Positions 8,214 to 20,388 of a stretch of DNA of 64,000 nt are shown piece by piece (the first letter of the stretch is position 1; every line of letters starts with the position of its first letter). Both the position numbers and the translations under genes were made by a program. The stretch is from Melioribacteraceae bacterium (GTDB taxonomy: Bacteria > Bacteroidota > Ignavibacteria > Ignavibacteriales > Melioribacteraceae), in assembly GCA_021647785.1 (NCBI GenBank), contig JAKIUC010000005.1, positions 52,472 through 116,471 on the forward strand. The letters run 5' to 3'. The notes beneath the pieces were generated by a model. It was not told the origin of the DNA and made no database searches. It was given only the letters and a program-made list of their open reading frames with translations.

Positions 8214-8247
8214 TGTTACAGATAGTTTCTGTTAACTATTTGTAACA
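8214..8247 (+). promoter_or_regulatory. Stem-loop between rpoB and rpoC
   Basis: A 14-bp stem (8214-8227 with 8234-8247, one G-T pair, loop TCTGTT) starts 8 nt after the rpoB stop. No T-tract follows, so it is not a normal terminator; it may be an RNA-processing or stabilising structure. The rpoB-rpoC gap is 125 nt and also carries a smaller GCC/GGC hairpin near 8260. Confidence 0.5.
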
Positions 8248-8331
8248 AGTAAGTATTGCCGAGCAAGGCTAAGAGTATTACTCTACTTGCAGTGAAGCAA
8301 ACTAAATCAACAAAGTTTAAGGAGTAAGTTT

Positions 8332-11300
8332 ATGAGATTCAAATCACAAGAATCAAAAATAAAAAATATTGAGAAACTAACTATTAGTTTATCTAGCCCT
8401 GATCATATTCTTTCAAGATCGCACGGAGAAGCTACAAAACCAGAGACTATTAATTATCGTTCTTTTAGACCTGAAAAAGATGGTTTATTTTGTGAAAAGA
8501 TTTTTGGACCTGTAAAGGACTGGGAATGTGCATGTGGAAAATATAAAGGAATTAGATACAAAGGCATTGTATGCGATAGATGTGGTGTTGAAGTTACTCA
8601 GAAAAAAGTTCGTAGAGAGCGTATGGGACACATCACTCTTGCTGTTCCTGTTGTACATATTTGGTTCTTCAAAGCTCTACCTTCAAAAATTGGTAACATA
8701 ATTGGAATGAAAACTAAAGAACTTGAAAGAGTTATTTATTACGAGTCATACGTTGTAATTAACCCAGGTACTACAGGATTACAATTCAAAGATTTAATTT
8801 CGGAAGATCAGTATTACGAAATAGTTTACTCTCTTCCACACGATAACGATTCGTTAGAAGATGACGACCCAAATAAGTTTATTGCAAAAATTGGTGGCGA
8901 TGGTGTTAAAGAATTGCTTAAATCAATTGATGTTGAAGCAACATTTAGAGAATTAAAAGCTAACTTAAAAGAAGAGACTTCACAGCAAAAAAGAAATGAT
9001 TTGTTAAAACGCCTTAGAGTTTTGGAAGCTTTTAGAGAAAACGATACTAAAGTTCCGAACAAACCAGAATGGATGATAATGAGTATTCTTCCAATTATTC
9101 CTCCAGAATTACGTCCATTAGTTCCCCTTGAAGGTGGAAGGTTTGCTACAAGTGATTTAAATGATCTATACAGAAGAGTAATAATTAGAAATAATAGATT
9201 AAAAAGATTAATAGATATTAAAGCCCCTGAAGTAATTCTTAGAAATGAAAAAAGAATGCTTCAAGAAGCTGTAGATGCATTGTTCGATAATTCACGAAGA
9301 GGAAGTGCTGTTCGTAGTGATGGTAACAGACCACTAAAATCTTTAAGTGATATGCTAAAAGGTAAACAAGGTCGTTTCCGTCAAAACTTATTAGGAAAGC
9401 GTGTTGATTATTCCGGGCGTTCTGTAATTGTTGTTGGACCCGAGTTAAGATTACATCAATGTGGTCTTCCTAAAAATATGGCTATCGAATTATTTAAGCC
9501 ATTTGTAATTAGAAAAATAATTGATCGCGGACATTACAAAACTGTAAAAAGTGCTAGAAAAGCTGTTGATAGAAAAGACCCAATTATTTGGGATATTCTT
9601 GAACGACTAATTGAAGGACATCCGGTTCTACTAAACCGTGCTCCTACGCTTCACAGATTAGGTATTCAAGCTTTCCAGCCAATTTTAATTGATGGAAAAG
9701 CAATTCAACTCCATCCAATGGTTTGTACAGCTTTTAATGCCGATTTTGATGGCGATCAAATGGCTGTTCACGTTCCATTATCTTATGAAGCTCAGTTAGA
9801 AGCATCAATGTTAATGTTATCGAGCCATAATATTCTTTCACCTCAAAATGGTAGTCCAATTGTTGTTCCTACTCAGGATATAGTTCTTGGATGTTACTAT
9901 TTAACTAAGGTAAAACTTGGTGCTAGAGGAGAGGGGATGCTCTTTTCAGATACTCAAGAAGTACAAATTGCATATGATAATGATGCAATTGAACTTCATG
10001 CAAAAATAAAAGTTAAGATTGAAGGTGAATTTGTTGAGACTACAGTTGGTAGAGTAATTTTCAATGAAATAGTTCCGAAGGAAATGGGATTCTGGAATGA
10101 ACTGCTAATCAAAAAAGTATTTAGCGGATTCATATATAAAATGTTCGTGAAACTTGGAAACCAAGTAACAGCTAATTTTCTTGATGATATAAAAGAATTA
10201 GGATTTAAATTTTCTACCCTTGCTGGAATTTCAATTAGTTTTAGTGATATGATTGTGCCTGATGAAAAGAAAGATATGATTATAGAATCAAACAAAAAAG
10301 TTTCAGGAATTATGGATGAGCATGATCAAGGTTTTATTACCGATGCTGAAAGATATAATAAAATTATTGATGTTTGGACACACACAACAAGTGATGTTGC
10401 AATTAAGTTAATGGAAAAAATTAAAAGCGATCAAAGCGGATTTAACTCACTTCATATGATGGTTGATTCAGGTGCAAGAGGTTCGCAAGAGCAGGTACGT
10501 CAGTTAGCTGGTATGCGTGGTTTAATGATGAAACCACAGAAGTCACTTTCGGGTGCTTCTGGTGAAATTATTGAAAACCCTATTGTAGCTAATTTTAAAG
10601 AGGGTCTCTCAGTACTTGAGTACTTTATTTCTACTCACGGTGCACGTAAGGGTCTTGCTGATACTGCTCTTAAAACAGCAGATGCAGGTTACTTAACTCG
10701 TCGTTTAACAGATGTTGCCCAAGATGTTATTGTTACTTCTGATGATTGCGGAACTATTAGAGGTATTGGTGTTTCTGCAATTAAAGATGTTGAACTTGAA
10801 AGAGAACCATTAGCAGAACGTATTACTGGGCGTGTTGCTCAAGAAGATATTTACGACCCCAGAACTGATGAATTAATTCTTGAAGCTGGTGATATGATTG
10901 ATGAAGATAAAGCAGAAATGATTGATGATTCTTCAATTGATTCAGTATATATTAGAACAGCTCTAACTTGTGAAGCCGAAAGAGGAATTTGTGCTAAATG
11001 TTATGGAAGAAACTTAACTACCGGACATATAGTTGAAATAGGAGAAGCTGTTGGCATTATTGCAGCTCAATCAATTGGTGAGCCTGGCACACAGTTAACA
11101 CTTAGAACATTCCACTTAGGTGGTACTTCATCTCGTATTGCAAGTCAATCTCAAGTTGAAGCAAGTGTAGAAGGTAAAGTTATTTTCGAGAAAATTATGT
11201 TTGTTGAACGAGAAGATTTTCTTGGTAAAGTAAAAGTTGTTACTGGTCGTAGAGGTTCAATTGGTATATTTGATGACGATAATAGACAGATTAAAAAATA

Positions 11301-12591
11301 TGAAATTCCCTATGGTGCTGAACTTCAAGTAGATGATGGGAATGTTATAAAGAAGGGTCAGCCTCTTTATAATCATGATCCATACAATGCTGTAATTTTA
11401 ACTGATATCAAAGGTTTAGTTAGATTTGTTGATTTAGTTAACAATTCAACTATTCAGCAAATTGCTGATGATCAAACAGGTCACGTTCAAAAAGTTGTAA
11501 TAGAATCGAAAGATAAAACATTAACTCCAAGTATTATAATTACAGACGCTAATGGTGATGAAAAACCATTTAACTTACCTACTGGTGCTTATTTAGCTGT
11601 AGAAGATAATACATCTGTTTTACCAGGTACAATTCTGGCAAAAATTTCAAAATCAGATTCTAAGAGTAGAGATATTACTGGTGGTCTTCCTCGTGTTACA
11701 GAACTTTTTGAAGCTCGAAGCCCCCACGATCCTGCCGTTGTATCTGAAATTGAAGGTATAATTAAATTTGGTGCAAGAAAGAAAGGCTCACGAGAAATTT
11801 TTGTTCAATCTCTTGATGGAATGGATGAGAAAAAATATAGTGTTGCTTATGGTAAACATATTCTTGTTCAAGAAGGTGATGAAATTCCTGCGGGTGAAAA
11901 AATTACTGATGGACCAATAGACCCTCACGATATTTTAAAGATTAGTGGTACCAGTGCTGTTCAGGAATATCTGGTGAATGAAATTCAGGATGTTTATCGT
12001 TTACAAGGTGTAAAACTTAATGATAAACATATTGAAGTTATTGTACGCCAAATGCTCCGTAAACTTAGGGTAATTGCTTCTGGTGATACACCGTTTATTG
12101 AAGAAGATTTGGTGAGCAGAATAAAAATGGTTAAAGAAAACAAAAACATGCTCGAATCTGTTTTTGTTGAAAATCCTGAAGATTCTAAACTTGAGATTGG
12201 AGATATAATAACTAGAACAAAGCTGCGTGAAATTAATTCGGATCTTGAAAGAAAAGGGAAAGTAATAGTTCATGCAAGAGATACTGAAGCCGCAACTTTT
12301 GATAATGTACTTCTTGGAATTACACAAGCTGCATTATCAACAGAAAGCTTTATATCTGCTGCATCATTCCAAGAGACAACTAAAATATTAACAAATGCTG
12401 CAATTGCTGCAAAAGTTGATAATTTAATTGGACTTAAAGAAAATGTGGTAATGGGAGGTAAAATTCCAGCAGGTACCGGAATTAAAAAATACAAAGAAAT
12501 ATTACTAACTACCGAAGTAGCAGCTACAGATGAAAGTTCGGTAGAAGATGGTGAAATAAAAGCAGAAGAAAGCGAAAAAACAGAGAAATAG
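8332..12591 (+). CDS. rpoC: DNA-directed RNA polymerase subunit beta'
   Basis: This 1419-residue beta' subunit is complete. The N-terminal zinc site [20 protein letters not shown], the bridge and active-site loop [12 protein letters not shown] (three catalytic Asp), the second zinc site [13 protein letters not shown] and [16 protein letters not shown] are visible. AAGGAG precedes the ATG. The C-terminus ends in a short Glu/Lys-rich tail (about 20 residues). It pairs with rpoB upstream. Confidence 0.98.
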   Translation: MRFKSQESKIKNIEKLTISLSSPDHILSRSHGEATKPETINYRSFRPEKDGLFCEKIFGPVKDWECACGKYKGIRYKGIVCDRCGVEVTQKKVRRERMGHITLAVPVVHIWFFKALPSKIGNIIGMKTKELERVIYYESYVVINPGTTGLQFKDLISEDQYYEIVYSLPHDNDSLEDDDPNKFIAKIGGDGVKELLKSIDVEATFRELKANLKEETSQQKRNDLLKRLRVLEAFRENDTKVPNKPEWMIMSILPIIPPELRPLVPLEGGRFATSDLNDLYRRVIIRNNRLKRLIDIKAPEVILRNEKRMLQEAVDALFDNSRRGSAVRSDGNRPLKSLSDMLKGKQGRFRQNLLGKRVDYSGRSVIVVGPELRLHQCGLPKNMAIELFKPFVIRKIIDRGHYKTVKSARKAVDRKDPIIWDILERLIEGHPVLLNRAPTLHRLGIQAFQPILIDGKAIQLHPMVCTAFNADFDGDQMAVHVPLSYEAQLEASMLMLSSHNILSPQNGSPIVVPTQDIVLGCYYLTKVKLGARGEGMLFSDTQEVQIAYDNDAIELHAKIKVKIEGEFVETTVGRVIFNEIVPKEMGFWNELLIKKVFSGFIYKMFVKLGNQVTANFLDDIKELGFKFSTLAGISISFSDMIVPDEKKDMIIESNKKVSGIMDEHDQGFITDAERYNKIIDVWTHTTSDVAIKLMEKIKSDQSGFNSLHMMVDSGARGSQEQVRQLAGMRGLMMKPQKSLSGASGEIIENPIVANFKEGLSVLEYFISTHGARKGLADTALKTADAGYLTRRLTDVAQDVIVTSDDCGTIRGIGVSAIKDVELEREPLAERITGRVAQEDIYDPRTDELILEAGDMIDEDKAEMIDDSSIDSVYIRTALTCEAERGICAKCYGRNLTTGHIVEIGEAVGIIAAQSIGEPGTQLTLRTFHLGGTSSRIASQSQVEASVEGKVIFEKIMFVEREDFLGKVKVVTGRRGSIGIFDDDNRQIKKYEIPYGAELQVDDGNVIKKGQPLYNHDPYNAVILTDIKGLVRFVDLVNNSTIQQIADDQTGHVQKVVIESKDKTLTPSIIITDANGDEKPFNLPTGAYLAVEDNTSVLPGTILAKISKSDSKSRDITGGLPRVTELFEARSPHDPAVVSEIEGIIKFGARKKGSREIFVQSLDGMDEKKYSVAYGKHILVQEGDEIPAGEKITDGPIDPHDILKISGTSAVQEYLVNEIQDVYRLQGVKLNDKHIEVIVRQMLRKLRVIASGDTPFIEEDLVSRIKMVKENKNMLESVFVENPEDSKLEIGDIITRTKLREINSDLERKGKVIVHARDTEAATFDNVLLGITQAALSTESFISAASFQETTKILTNAAIAAKVDNLIGLKENVVMGGKIPAGTGIKKYKEILLTTEVAATDESSVEDGEIKAEESEKTEK

Positions 12592-12615
12592 TTCTTAAAT
12601 ATTAATAAGGCTTGC

Positions 12616-12644
12616 TTGACTTACTTGAATATTAACGGTATATT
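12616..12644 (+). promoter_or_regulatory. Candidate -35/-10 promoter of the rpsL operon
   Basis: TTGACT (12616-12621) and TATATT (12639-12644) are separated by 17 nt, close to the general sigma-70 consensus. It lies in the 99-nt gap between rpoC and rpsL. No terminator follows rpoC, so this would be an internal promoter in a long transcript. It does not fit the TAnnTTTG pattern seen at 72-79, which lowers confidence. Confidence 0.35.
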
Positions 12645-12690
12645 GAGAGTCTGAATTTTTAAGCACTTTTAAATTTATGGAGGTAATTAA

Positions 12691-13065
12691 GTGCCAACAA
12701 TAAACCAGTTGGTTAGAAAAGGTCGTAAAGTTGTTAAGTCAAAAAACAAGGCACCAGCTTTAGAATCATGCCCTCAAAGAAGAGGCGTTTGTACTAGAGT
12801 TTATACAACAACACCTAAAAAGCCTAACTCAGCATTAAGAAAAGTTGCAAGAGTGCGACTAACAAACGGCATGGAAGTTACAGCGTATATTCCAGGTGAA
12901 GGTCATAATTTACAAGAGCACTCTATTGTATTAATTAGAGGTGGAAGAATTAAAGATATACCTGGTGTGCGGTATCACATAATACGTGGTACACTTGACA
13001 CTAGCGGAGTTGACGATAGAAAGAAAAGTAGATCGAAATACGGCACTAAAAAACCTAAAAAATAA
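12691..13065 (+). CDS. rpsL: 30S ribosomal protein S12
   Basis: This 124-residue S12 starts with GTG after GGAGGT (12679-12684). It contains [18 protein letters not shown] and [14 protein letters not shown], and both decoding-centre lysines that change in streptomycin-resistant mutants are wild type. It opens the str-type operon rpsL-rpsG-fusA-tuf. Confidence 0.98.
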   Translation: MPTINQLVRKGRKVVKSKNKAPALESCPQRRGVCTRVYTTTPKKPNSALRKVARVRLTNGMEVTAYIPGEGHNLQEHSIVLIRGGRIKDIPGVRYHIIRGTLDTSGVDDRKKSRSKYGTKKPKK

Positions 13066-13075
13066 TTAGACTGAT

Positions 13076-13543
13076 ATGAGAAAGCGAAGAGCAGAGAAAA
13101 GATATATTAAGCCAGACCCACAATACAATGATTTGTTAGTAGCAAAATTTGTTAACTATATTATGTTGGATGGTAAAAAATCAACTTCAAGAAATGTTGT
13201 TTATGAATCTTTTAACTTAATAGAAAAAAGAACTAAAAAAACACCACTTGAAATTTTCAAGAAAGCAATTAGTAATGTACAACCAATGGTTGAAGTAAGA
13301 AGCAGAAGAGTTGGTGGTGCAACCTATCAAGTTCCTATGGAGGTAAGACCCGAAAGAAGAATTTCTTTGGCACTGCGTTGGATTAAAAAATATGCAAGAG
13401 ATAGAAAAGATAAAACAATGGCAGAAAGATTATCAGCAGAGTTAATTGCTGCATCAAATGGTGAAGGTTCTGCGGTTAAGAAAAAAGATGAAGTTCATAG
13501 AATGGCAGAAGCTAATAAAGCCTTTGCTCATTTTAAGTGGTAA
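13076..13543 (+). CDS. rpsG: 30S ribosomal protein S7
   Basis: This 155-residue S7 has the standard length. The N-terminal MRKRRAEKR and the segments QPMVEVRSRRVGGATYQVP and ALRWIKKYARDR place it in the family. It nucleates assembly of the 30S head by binding the 3' major domain of 16S rRNA. It starts 10 nt after rpsL. Confidence 0.98.
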   Translation: MRKRRAEKRYIKPDPQYNDLLVAKFVNYIMLDGKKSTSRNVVYESFNLIEKRTKKTPLEIFKKAISNVQPMVEVRSRRVGGATYQVPMEVRPERRISLALRWIKKYARDRKDKTMAERLSAELIAASNGEGSAVKKKDEVHRMAEANKAFAHFKW

Positions 13544-13571
13544 TAGATATGTGTGAGAAGGATTAGAGTAG

Positions 13572-15659
13572 ATGGCTAGCAAAAGAGTAGATTTAGATAA
13601 GGTAAGAAATATTGGTATTATGGCGCACATTGATGCAGGCAAAACTACCACTACTGAAAGAGTTTTATACTACACAGGTAAAACTCACAGAATTGGTGAA
13701 GTGCATGATGGCGGTGCTACAATGGACTGGATGGAGCAAGAGAAAGAACGTGGTATTACTATTACCAGTGCTGCTACAACTGCATTTTGGGATGGACATC
13801 AAATAAATATTATTGATACTCCCGGACACGTTGATTTTACTGTAGAAGTAGAACGTTCACTTCGTGTTTTAGATGGTGCTGTTGCATTATTCTGTGCTGT
13901 TGGTGGTGTTGAACCTCAATCAGAAACAGTTTGGCGACAGGCAGATAAATATAAAGTTCCACGTATTGCATTTGTAAATAAGATGGACCGAGTTGGTGCT
14001 GATTTTTATAGTGCAATAGATATGATGAGAAAACGTCTCGGAGCAAATGCAATTCCTATCACTTTGCCAATTGGGGAAGGGGATATGTTCTCTGGTGTTA
14101 TTGATTTAATTACTATGCAAGCACGCATGTATCATGAAGATACTTTAGGAGCAACATTTGAAGATAAAGAAATTCCTTCTGATTTAGTTCCTGTAGCTGA
14201 AAAATATAGAACGCTTATTCTTGAAGCTGTTTCAGATGTTGATGATACATTGCTTGAAAAATACCTTGATGGAGAAGAAATTACTATTGAGGAAATATTT
14301 AAAGTATTAAGAGAAGCTACTATTCAATTAAAAATTACTCCGGTTTTATGCGGATCTTCGTTTAAGAATAAAGGTGTACAAAAACTTCTCGATTCGGTAG
14401 TTCAGCTTTTACCTTCTCCTGTTGATGCAGGTGAATTGAAAGTTCATCATATTCATCAAGATGAAGAAATGGTTAGAGCTATTGATACAAAAGAGAAATT
14501 TACTGCACTGGCTTTTAAAATAATGACAGACCCTTTTGTTGGAAGATTAACTTACATAAGAGTGTATAGTGGAAGATTAAAAGCTGGTTCATATATATAT
14601 AACTCAGTTTCTGATAAGAAAGAAAGAGTTGGAAGAATTCTTTTAATGCATGCAGATAAAAGAGAAGATTTGGATGAAATTAGAGTAGGAGATATTGCTG
14701 CAATTGTTGGATTAAAACATACAAAAACTGGCGATACTCTTTGTACAGATGATGATAAGGTACTTTTAGAAAGAATGGCTTTCCCTGAACCTGTTATTCA
14801 GATTGCTATTGAACCTAAAACAAAAGCTGACCAAGATAAGTTAGGTGAAGCTTTAATGAAATTAGCTGAAGAAGACCCAACATTTAAAGTTAAGTCTGAT
14901 GAAGAAACAGGACAAACTTTAATCTCTGGTATGGGTGAACTTCATCTTGAAATTCTTGTTGATAGAATGAGACGAGAATTTAAAGTGGAAGCTAATATTG
15001 GTAAACCTCAAGTTGCTTATAGAGAAACAATTACCAAAACTGTTGAAGCTGAAGGTAAATTTGTTAAGCAAAGTGGTGGACGTGGTAAGTATGGACATGT
15101 TTGGATAGAACTTTCACCAAACGAGCCAGGTAAAGGTTTTGAATTTGAAAATGCAATTGTTGGTGGTGTTGTTCCAAAAGAGTATATTACCCCAGTTGCT
15201 CGTGGTATCGAAGATGCATTAAAAAATGGTGTTATTGCTGGTTACCAAGTAGTTGATGTAAAAGCTAAACTTTACGATGGTTCTTATCATGATGTTGATT
15301 CGGATGAAGTATCATTTAAAGTTGCTGGTTCTATGGCATTTAGAGCTGGAGCCAAAAAAGCTAAACCAGTTTTGTTAGAGCCTATGATGAGCATCGAGGT
15401 TACAACACCAGAAGAATATATGGGAGATGTTATGGGTGACCTTAACTCTCGCAGAGGAAAAATTGAAGGTTTTGACCCAAGAAGAGATGCTCAAGTTATT
15501 AAGGCAAAAGCACCTCTTTCTGAAATGTTTGGCTATGCAACTGTTCTTAGATCAATGACTCAAGGACGTGCAATATATTCTATGCAATTTGCGCACTATT
15601 CAGAAGTGCCAAAATCAATTGCTGAAGAGATTTCTGAAAAACAAAATATTAATAACTAA
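13572..15659 (+). CDS. fusA: Elongation factor G
   Basis: This 695-residue EF-G catalyses ribosomal translocation. The G domain shows [19 protein letters not shown] (P loop), DTPGHVDFT and NKMDR; domain IV has [11 protein letters not shown] and the C-terminal domain [17 protein letters not shown]. Length and spacing in the rpsL-rpsG-fusA-tuf operon are ordinary. It starts 28 nt after rpsG. Confidence 0.98.
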   Translation: MASKRVDLDKVRNIGIMAHIDAGKTTTTERVLYYTGKTHRIGEVHDGGATMDWMEQEKERGITITSAATTAFWDGHQINIIDTPGHVDFTVEVERSLRVLDGAVALFCAVGGVEPQSETVWRQADKYKVPRIAFVNKMDRVGADFYSAIDMMRKRLGANAIPITLPIGEGDMFSGVIDLITMQARMYHEDTLGATFEDKEIPSDLVPVAEKYRTLILEAVSDVDDTLLEKYLDGEEITIEEIFKVLREATIQLKITPVLCGSSFKNKGVQKLLDSVVQLLPSPVDAGELKVHHIHQDEEMVRAIDTKEKFTALAFKIMTDPFVGRLTYIRVYSGRLKAGSYIYNSVSDKKERVGRILLMHADKREDLDEIRVGDIAAIVGLKHTKTGDTLCTDDDKVLLERMAFPEPVIQIAIEPKTKADQDKLGEALMKLAEEDPTFKVKSDEETGQTLISGMGELHLEILVDRMRREFKVEANIGKPQVAYRETITKTVEAEGKFVKQSGGRGKYGHVWIELSPNEPGKGFEFENAIVGGVVPKEYITPVARGIEDALKNGVIAGYQVVDVKAKLYDGSYHDVDSDEVSFKVAGSMAFRAGAKKAKPVLLEPMMSIEVTTPEEYMGDVMGDLNSRRGKIEGFDPRRDAQVIKAKAPLSEMFGYATVLRSMTQGRAIYSMQFAHYSEVPKSIAEEISEKQNINN

Positions 15660-15688
15660 ACAAGTATAAAAGGAACAAGGAGTTTTCT

Positions 15689-16897
15689 ATGGCAAAGGAA
15701 AAATTTGATAGGAGTAAACCTCATGTTAATATCGGCACTATTGGTCATGTGGATCATGGTAAAACAACATTAACAGCTGCGATTACAATGTCGCTTGCAA
15801 AGAAAGGTTTATCTGAAAAAAGATCATTTGATAGTATTGATAATGCACCTGAAGAGAGAGAAAGAGGTATTACAATTGCTACAGCACACGTTGAGTATTC
15901 AACAGCAAACAGACATTATGCTCATGTTGATTGTCCTGGTCACGCCGATTATGTGAAAAACATGATTACTGGTGCTGCTCAAATGGACGGTGCAATTCTT
16001 GTAGTTGCAGCAACTGATGGACCGATGCCTCAAACTAGAGAGCATATACTTCTTGCTCGTCAGGTTGGTGTTCCTAAAATGGTTGTTTACATGAACAAAG
16101 TTGATTTAGTTGATGACGAAGAATTAATTGAATTAGTTGAAATGGAATTAAGAGAATTATTATCAGACTATGAATTCCCTGGTGATGATATTCCAATAAT
16201 TAAAGGTTCAGCACTTCAAGCACTTGAGGCTTCTTCTAATGAAGATGTTAGTGTTGATGATGAAAGAATGAACAGTATTTGGGAACTAATGGATGCAGTT
16301 GATAACTATATTCCAATTCCTGAAAGAGATGCTGACAAACCATTCCTTATGCCTGTTGAAGATGTATTTTCAATTACAGGACGTGGAACAGTTTCTACTG
16401 GTAGGGTAGAAAGAGGTCAAGTTAAACTTGGTGAAGATATACAACTTATCGGGCTTGGAATGGACAAGAAAACAGTTGTAACTGGCATCGAAATGTTCAG
16501 AAAAGAACTTGATTCTGCAGTAGTTGGCGATAATGCAGGTATTCTTATGCGTGGTGTTGACAAGAATGAAATTCAAAGAGGTATGGTTCTCGCTAAACCT
16601 GGTTCAATTACACCACACACAAAATTTGAAGGTGAAGTTTACATCCTTTCAAAAGATGAAGGTGGACGTCATACTCCATTCTTTAATGGTTACAGACCTC
16701 AGTTCTATTTTAGAACAACAGATGTAACTGGTATTGCTACATTACCAGAAGGTGTTGAAATGGTTATGCCTGGTGATAATGTTAAAATGAAAGTAGAATT
16801 AATTTCAGAAATTGCAATGGAAGATGGACTACGTTTCGCGATTCGTGAAGGTGGTAGAACTGTTGGTTCTGGAGTTGTTACAAAAATTGTTGAATAA
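15689..16897 (+). CDS. tuf: Elongation factor Tu
   Basis: This 402-residue EF-Tu delivers aminoacyl-tRNA to the ribosome. [30 protein letters not shown] and NKVD motifs form the GTP site. A short acidic insertion after the SALQALE segment makes it slightly longer than the 394-residue E. coli protein. AAGGAG precedes the ATG. It is the only tuf in the window, because the tRNA-Thr to secE position that often holds a second copy is empty. Confidence 0.98.
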   Translation: MAKEKFDRSKPHVNIGTIGHVDHGKTTLTAAITMSLAKKGLSEKRSFDSIDNAPEERERGITIATAHVEYSTANRHYAHVDCPGHADYVKNMITGAAQMDGAILVVAATDGPMPQTREHILLARQVGVPKMVVYMNKVDLVDDEELIELVEMELRELLSDYEFPGDDIPIIKGSALQALEASSNEDVSVDDERMNSIWELMDAVDNYIPIPERDADKPFLMPVEDVFSITGRGTVSTGRVERGQVKLGEDIQLIGLGMDKKTVVTGIEMFRKELDSAVVGDNAGILMRGVDKNEIQRGMVLAKPGSITPHTKFEGEVYILSKDEGGRHTPFFNGYRPQFYFRTTDVTGIATLPEGVEMVMPGDNVKMKVELISEIAMEDGLRFAIREGGRTVGSGVVTKIVE

Positions 16898-16915
16898 GAG
16901 TTATTTATTTATTGC

Positions 16916-16947
16916 CCCGATTAAGGTAACTTAATCGGGTTTATTTT
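16916..16947 (+). terminator. Rho-independent terminator after tuf
   Basis: A perfect 10-bp stem CCCGATTAAG/CTTAATCGGG (16916-16925 and 16930-16939) has a GTAA loop and is followed by TTTATTTT. It ends the rpsL-rpsG-fusA-tuf unit. The rpsJ ribosome-binding site AAGGAGA begins directly after the T-tract, so any S10-operon transcript not reading through must start inside this short gap. Confidence 0.85.
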
Positions 16948-16961
16948 AAGGAGAGAAAATT

Positions 16962-17270
16962 TTGGCAGGTCAAAAAATACGAATAAGATTAAAATCGTAC
17001 GATCATATTTTAATTGATAAGTCAACAGAAAAAATTATTAAAACTGTAAAGAGTTCAGGAGCTGTTGTATCAGGTCCAATTCCTTTGCCAACAAGAAGAT
17101 CAGTTTATACAGTTTTACGCTCTCCTCATGTTGATAAAAAGTCTCGTGAGCAATTCGAGATTAGAGCACATAAAAGAATTATTGATATTCATAACTCTAA
17201 CAACAAAACCGTAGATTCTCTGAGCAAGCTCGAGATTCCAGCGGGAGTTGATATCGAGATTAAGTTATAA
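16962..17270 (+). CDS. rpsJ: 30S ribosomal protein S10
   Basis: This 102-residue S10 starts with TTG after [44 protein letters not shown] and [11 protein letters not shown] are family signatures. It is the first gene of the S10 operon and, with NusB, a transcription antitermination partner in other bacteria. Confidence 0.98.
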   Translation: MAGQKIRIRLKSYDHILIDKSTEKIIKTVKSSGAVVSGPIPLPTRRSVYTVLRSPHVDKKSREQFEIRAHKRIIDIHNSNNKTVDSLSKLEIPAGVDIEIKL

Positions 17271-17281
17271 GGATTTAGATC

Positions 17282-17899
17282 ATGCCAGGATTGTTAGGTA
17301 AAAAATTAGGAATGACAAATTATTATTTAGAAGATGGATCAGTTGCTCCGGTAACTGTAGTTGAACTTGGTCCATGTACTGTTGTTGCTATTAAAACAAA
17401 AAATAATGATGGATACGAAGCACTTCAGTTAGGTTTTGGAGAGAGGAAAGAGAAACATCTTAATAAACCACAAAGTGAATACTATAAACAAAAAAAATTG
17501 AAACCATCAGCTTTTTTGAAAGAATTTAGAAATTTTGATATTTCAGAATATAAAATTGGTGATAAACTTACTACCGATTTATTTTCTGAAGATGATATTG
17601 TAAAAGTTTCTGCAAAAAGTAAAGGTAAAGGGTTTCAAGGTGTAATGAAACGTCACGGTTTCCATGGTGGTCAAAGAACTCATGGTCAAGGTGATAGAGA
17701 AAGAGCACCTGGTTCCATTGGACAAAGTTCTTATCCATCCAGAGTTTTTAAAGGTATGAAAATGGGTGGAAGAACTGGATATAAAAGAATTACAACTACT
17801 GGAATGAAAATAGTAAAAGTAATTGCTGAAAAAAATGTGATATTAGTTAAAGGTGCTGTTCCCGGAGCAGTTAATACAATAGTAGAAATTAATAAGTAA
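17282..17899 (+). CDS. rplC: 50S ribosomal protein L3
   Basis: This 205-residue L3 has normal length. The N-terminal GLLGKKLGMTNYY and the central GKGFQGVMKRHGFHGGQRTHG, whose loop reaches toward the peptidyl-transferase centre, are present. It begins 11 nt after rpsJ with AAGGAT upstream and is an early-assembly protein of the 50S subunit. Confidence 0.98.
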   Translation: MPGLLGKKLGMTNYYLEDGSVAPVTVVELGPCTVVAIKTKNNDGYEALQLGFGERKEKHLNKPQSEYYKQKKLKPSAFLKEFRNFDISEYKIGDKLTTDLFSEDDIVKVSAKSKGKGFQGVMKRHGFHGGQRTHGQGDRERAPGSIGQSSYPSRVFKGMKMGGRTGYKRITTTGMKIVKVIAEKNVILVKGAVPGAVNTIVEINK

Positions 17900-17910
17900 T
17901 TGGTTAAAAA

Positions 17911-18537
17911 ATGAAGTTAGATGTTTATAAAATTGATGGTACTCAGGAAGGCTCTTCAATAGAATTATCGGAAGATATATTTGGAATTGAACCCAATGAC
18001 CATGTTATTTATCTTGCTGTAAAGGCTCATCTCGCCAATAAGCGTCAGGGTACACACAAAACCAAAGAAAGAAATGAAGTACGTGGTGGTGGTAGAAAAC
18101 CTTGGAAACAAAAAGGTAGAGGTGCTGCTCGTGCCGGTACAATTAGATCTCCTATTTGGATTGGTGGTGGTACTATATTTGGACCAAAACCAAGAAATTA
18201 CAGACAAAAATTGAATAAAAAAGTTAATAGACTAGCTCGTAAATCAGCTTTATCGCACAAAGCTAATGCTAATCAAATTATGATTGTTGAGGATTTCAAT
18301 TTTGAAAACCCAACAACAAAAGATTTTATAAAAATGCTTAGTGCATTAAAAATTACTGGTAAAAAAACTTTACTTATTACTGCTGAACATCAAGAAAGTG
18401 TATATAAATCTGGCAGAAACATAAGCAAAGTAGATGTTATTGAAGCACAAAATGCATCTACATATGATTTACTAAATCATCAAGTTTTATTATTTCAAAA
18501 AAGTGCAGTTGATAAATTAGTTAGTGTATTCAATTAA
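17911..18537 (+). CDS. rplD: 50S ribosomal protein L4
   Basis: This 208-residue L4 has the extended loop that lines the exit tunnel (RGGGRKPWKQKGRGAARAGT, about residues 62-81) and the globular part ending LLITAEHQESVYKSGRNI. In some bacteria L4 represses the S10 operon; no such leader site was recognised here. It starts 11 nt after rplC. Confidence 0.97.
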   Translation: MKLDVYKIDGTQEGSSIELSEDIFGIEPNDHVIYLAVKAHLANKRQGTHKTKERNEVRGGGRKPWKQKGRGAARAGTIRSPIWIGGGTIFGPKPRNYRQKLNKKVNRLARKSALSHKANANQIMIVEDFNFENPTTKDFIKMLSALKITGKKTLLITAEHQESVYKSGRNISKVDVIEAQNASTYDLLNHQVLLFQKSAVDKLVSVFN

Positions 18538-18556
18538 AAGGTAATTGGTATTTAGG

Positions 18557-18850
18557 ATGAATAATATTTTAGTAAAACCCTTAGTAACAGAAAAAATGAC
18601 AAGCCTTATGGAAAGTCAAAATAAATATGGCTTTATTGTTCATTATAACTCAAATAAAATTGAGATAGCTAAGGCAATACAGAAAAGATTTGAGGTGGAA
18701 GTAGTTGCTGTAAATACTATTAGGTATAAAGGTAAAACTAAAACGCAGTTTACTAAAAAAGGTAGATTTAGTGGAAAAACTCCTCAGTTTAAGAAAGCAA
18801 TTATTACACTAAAAGAAGGTCATACACTTGATCTTTTTGAAGAAGTATAA
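18557..18850 (+). CDS. rplW: 50S ribosomal protein L23
   Basis: This 97-residue L23 begins MNNILVKPLVTEKMTSL and contains KIEIAKAIQKRFEVEVVAVNT. It surrounds the tunnel exit, the docking site for SRP and trigger factor. The ATG at 18557 is preferred over an in-frame TTG at 18545, which would add four residues not seen in the family. The ribosome site is weak (TTAGG), so translation may be coupled to rplD. Confidence 0.95.
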   Translation: MNNILVKPLVTEKMTSLMESQNKYGFIVHYNSNKIEIAKAIQKRFEVEVVAVNTIRYKGKTKTQFTKKGRFSGKTPQFKKAIITLKEGHTLDLFEEV

Positions 18851-18876
18851 AGATTTAGGAATTGGAGCTTTATTAA

Positions 18877-19704
18877 ATGGCAATTAGAAAATTAAAACCA
18901 AATACACCGGGAACACGATATCAATCAATTTCTACTTTTGATGAGATAACAAGAACAAAACCTGAGAAATCGCTAACTGTTGCTCTCAAAAAATCTGGTG
19001 GTAGAAATAATCATGGTCGTATTACAAGCCGTCATATTGGTGGTGGTCATAAAAGACGATATAGAATTATTGATTTCAAAAGAAACAAATTTGATGTTCC
19101 TGCAAAAGTATTTTCAATTGAATATGATCCTAATAGATCATGCAGAATAGCATTACTACACTATGTAGATGGTGAGAAAAGATACATTTTAGCCCCTGAC
19201 GGATTAAAAGTTGGTGATATGATTAAATCTGGTTCAGGAGTTGAAATCAAAATTGGTAATGCAATGAAGTTGAAAGATATTCCTCTCGGAAGTTTAATTC
19301 ATAATGTTGAATTAAAACCTGGTAAAGGTGGGCAGTTAGCTCGCTCTGCTGGAATGTCAATTCAATTAGCTGCTAAAGAAGGAAAATATGCTCAATTAAA
19401 ATTACCTTCTGGTGAAGTAAGGTTAGTTGCATTAGAATGTATGGCTACCTATGGTGTAGTAGGAAATGCTGAGCAAGAGAACATTAGTCTCGGTAAAGCT
19501 GGCAGAAGTCGCTGGTTAGGTAAAAGACCAAAAGTTCGTGGTGTTGTTATGAACCCTGTAGATCACCCAATGGGTGGTGGCGAAGGTAGAAGTTCTGGTG
19601 GTGGTCATCCTGTTTCTCCTTGGGGACAACCAGCAAAAGGTCTTAAAACACGAAAGAAAAAGAATCAATCTAATAAATTTATTGTTAAACGAAGAAAGAA
19701 ATAG
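18877..19704 (+). CDS. rplB: 50S ribosomal protein L2
   Basis: This 275-residue L2 has standard length. [11 protein letters not shown], the RNA-binding centre and the C-terminal [20 protein letters not shown], including the conserved His next to the peptidyl-transferase centre, are clear. It follows rplW by 26 nt. Confidence 0.98.
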   Translation: MAIRKLKPNTPGTRYQSISTFDEITRTKPEKSLTVALKKSGGRNNHGRITSRHIGGGHKRRYRIIDFKRNKFDVPAKVFSIEYDPNRSCRIALLHYVDGEKRYILAPDGLKVGDMIKSGSGVEIKIGNAMKLKDIPLGSLIHNVELKPGKGGQLARSAGMSIQLAAKEGKYAQLKLPSGEVRLVALECMATYGVVGNAEQENISLGKAGRSRWLGKRPKVRGVVMNPVDHPMGGGEGRSSGGGHPVSPWGQPAKGLKTRKKKNQSNKFIVKRRKK

Positions 19705-19717
19705 GTAGAGTGTAAGT

Positions 19718-20008
19718 ATGCCAAGATCGATTAAGAAAGGCCCTTTTATTGATGCAAAGTTGCTAAAAAGAGTGCAGCAGCTTAACGAAACAAACCAAAA
19801 GAAAATTGTTAAAACTTGGTCTCGCGCTAGTACTATTTCGCCAGATTTTGTTGGTCATACAATTGCGGTTCATAATGGAAATAAAATGATTCCTATTTAT
19901 ATTTCTGAAACTATGGTTGGTCATAAATTAGGAGAATTTTCTCCTACCAGAATATTTAGAGGACACCCAATGTCTAAATCTGAAAAAGCAACAAAGTTGA
20001 GAAAATAA
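19718..20008 (+). CDS. rpsS: 30S ribosomal protein S19
   Basis: This 96-residue S19 begins [19 protein letters not shown] and carries [19 protein letters not shown] and [16 protein letters not shown]. It forms a complex with S13 in the 30S head near the A site. It starts 13 nt after rplB. Confidence 0.98.
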   Translation: MPRSIKKGPFIDAKLLKRVQQLNETNQKKIVKTWSRASTISPDFVGHTIAVHNGNKMIPIYISETMVGHKLGEFSPTRIFRGHPMSKSEKATKLRK

Positions 20009-20029
20009 TTTTTATAAGGTATTTTAGAA

Positions 20030-20374
20030 ATGGAAGCAAAAGCAATACATAAATACATTGGTACATCTCCAAGAAAAATGAGATTGGTAATTGACCTCAT
20101 TAGGGGATTGAGAGTAGAAAAAGCTATTGAGATATTACATTTCAGTGCTAAACATCCGGCAAAAAATGCTGAAAAAGTTTTAAGGTCTGCTATTTCTAAT
20201 CTTCTTAATAAAGATGAAGAATCTAATTTGGAGCCTTCAGATTTATATGTAAAAGAAGCATTTGTAAATCAAGGTCCAACATTAAAAAGAATGCTACCTG
20301 CACCAATGGGTAGAGCTTATACAGTAAGAAAAAGGTCTAATCACTTAACAATAGTCGTAGCTAGCAAAAGTTAG
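20030..20374 (+). CDS. rplV: 50S ribosomal protein L22
   Basis: This 114-residue L22 has the [19 protein letters not shown] start and the beta-hairpin segment [16 protein letters not shown] that reaches into the exit tunnel and contributes to the macrolide-binding region. Length is ordinary. It starts 21 nt after rpsS. Confidence 0.97.
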   Translation: MEAKAIHKYIGTSPRKMRLVIDLIRGLRVEKAIEILHFSAKHPAKNAEKVLRSAISNLLNKDEESNLEPSDLYVKEAFVNQGPTLKRMLPAPMGRAYTVRKRSNHLTIVVASKS

Positions 20375-20388
20375 TTAAGGAGGAATAT

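Noticed and set aside
8260..8300. Second terminator in the rpoB-rpoC gap
   Set aside because: Only a 3-bp GCC/GGC stem and a small GAGTA/TACTC palindrome without a T-tract.
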